This document shows, piece by piece, positions 13,463-14,156 of a DNA stretch of 14,156 nucleotides. The stretch is taken from the NCBI GenBank assembly GCA_900771005.1, contig CAAGMI010000085.1, forward strand, positions 1 to 14,156, in the 5' to 3' direction. Position 1 is the first letter of the stretch. Each line of letters begins with the position of its first letter. Below the pieces are notes generated by a model. That model was not told the DNA's origin, searched no databases, and saw only the letters and a list, made by a program, of their open reading frames with translations. The DNA comes from Rikenellaceae bacterium (GTDB lineage: Bacteria; Bacteroidota; Bacteroidia; Bacteroidales; UBA932). Both the position numbers and the translations under genes were made by a program.

Positions 13463-14156
13463 ATGTCAATAAGACGTTGTATATTTGAGATCATTCAGCC
13501 TGACCACGGCAACTCGGTGGCCAGCCGAGTGTTTGACCTGACGATTACAGCACTCATTCTGATGAGCGCCGTGATAGTCTTCGCCGTTACGTTTGATTTG
13601 CCACCGTCGGTTTTGCCTGTGCTGAAATGGCTTGAACGCACGGCGTCGATTATTTTCACTATTGAATATCTCTTGCGCATATCGACGGCTGATTTTCTTT
13701 ATCCGACGAAGGGTCCTCTGTTGGCCAGGGCGAAGTATGTCGTTTCGCCGATGGCAATCATTGACTTGGTGGCCATTATGCCGTTTTGGCTTCCGATGTT
13801 CCTGCCGTGTTCTATGCTGGTGTTGCGGGCATTGCGGCTTGTGAGGTTGCTGCGGATTCTAAAGCTGAATCGCTACTTTGATGCGGTCAAGTCCATCGGC
13901 GAGGTTCTGGCATCTAAGAAGCGGGAGTTGGTGGGATCCCTGTTCTTTGTCGTTTTGCTTATGCTTGTCTCATCACTTCTGATGTATTCGGTCGAACATG
14001 ATGCGCAGCCGGAAGTGTTCAAGAATGCCTTTTCGGGACTCTGGTGGGCGGTGGCGACGCTGACAACCGTTGGCTACGGTGACATTTATCCCGTGACTGT
14101 GCTTGGACGCGTGTTGGGTGCGGTGATCGCGTTCTCTGGCATTGCCGCACTGGCGA
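13463..14156 (+). CDS. Voltage-gated potassium channel (Kv-type), 3' end missing
   Basis: 231 codons are visible before the window ends. The protein has the six-helix Kv layout: S1 (about 25-45), S2 with E68, S3 with D101, S4 (about 118-136) with the full every-third-residue ladder R122, R125, R128, R131, K134, S5 (about 155-178), pore helix and selectivity filter TTVGYGD (201-207), then the start of S6. An intact ladder and filter point to a functional, depolarisation-gated K+ channel in the cytoplasmic membrane. Bacterial Kv channels run about 250-300 residues, so most of the protein is here; a cytoplasmic tail could follow. ATG 13463 has a strong Shine-Dalgarno and lies 15 bases after the small upstream gene. 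Confidence 0.95.
   Translation, partial: MSIRRCIFEIIQPDHGNSVASRVFDLTITALILMSAVIVFAVTFDLPPSVLPVLKWLERTASIIFTIEYLLRISTADFLYPTKGPLLARAKYVVSPMAIIDLVAIMPFWLPMFLPCSMLVLRALRLVRLLRILKLNRYFDAVKSIGEVLASKKRELVGSLFFVVLLMLVSSLLMYSVEHDAQPEVFKNAFSGLWWAVATLTTVGYGDIYPVTVLGRVLGAVIAFSGIAALA

Overview
The window is a compact, fully co-directional (+ strand) stretch of bacterial DNA carrying eight genes. The first and the last run off the edges. Neighbouring genes overlap by 4 bases or are separated by at most 45 bases, so nearly all of it is coding. I see no tRNA or rRNA, CRISPR array, insertion sequence or convincing terminator. The giant protein is built from DxDxDG calcium-binding repeats of the 'DGxPDGWE' type and ends in a serine hydrolase, followed by a lipoprotein with an Ig/carboxypeptidase-regulatory-like start. 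From memory this resembles Verrucomicrobiota/Kiritimatiellota (or Lentisphaerae-like) gut lineages. That is an inference from protein style, not a database result.

Region 1 (1-4880) looks like the distal part of a type I restriction-modification and defence cluster. It begins with the 3' part of a RecG-like/AlbA_2-family protein (HATPase N-box followed by two winged helices), joined by an ATGA overlap to hsdS, the DNA-specificity subunit with two target-recognition domains. hsdM and hsdR are not visible and would have to lie outside the window. Next comes a distinctly AT-richer gene of unknown family with a HEPN-type RNEIAH motif, then a RadC-family JAMM/MPN+ protein with an intact metal site.

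Region 2 (4893-13021) holds a 2387-residue membrane-anchored giant protein. Five blocks of thrombospondin-type-3-like calcium repeats (about 25 motifs) alternate with four beta-rich modules of almost constant length (204-207 residues). A C-terminal alpha/beta hydrolase follows, with a recognisable Ser-Asp-His set. Its stop overlaps the start of a lipoprotein gene (ATGATGA), so the two are probably translated together and may work together at the cell envelope.

Region 3 (13067-14156) has a 126-residue unknown acidic protein, then the 5' part of a voltage-gated K+ channel gene (S4 arginine ladder, TTVGYGD filter) that runs off the end of the window.

The most promising targets for new biology are the HEPN-motif gene between hsdS and radC, and the giant repeat-hydrolase plus lipoprotein pair.
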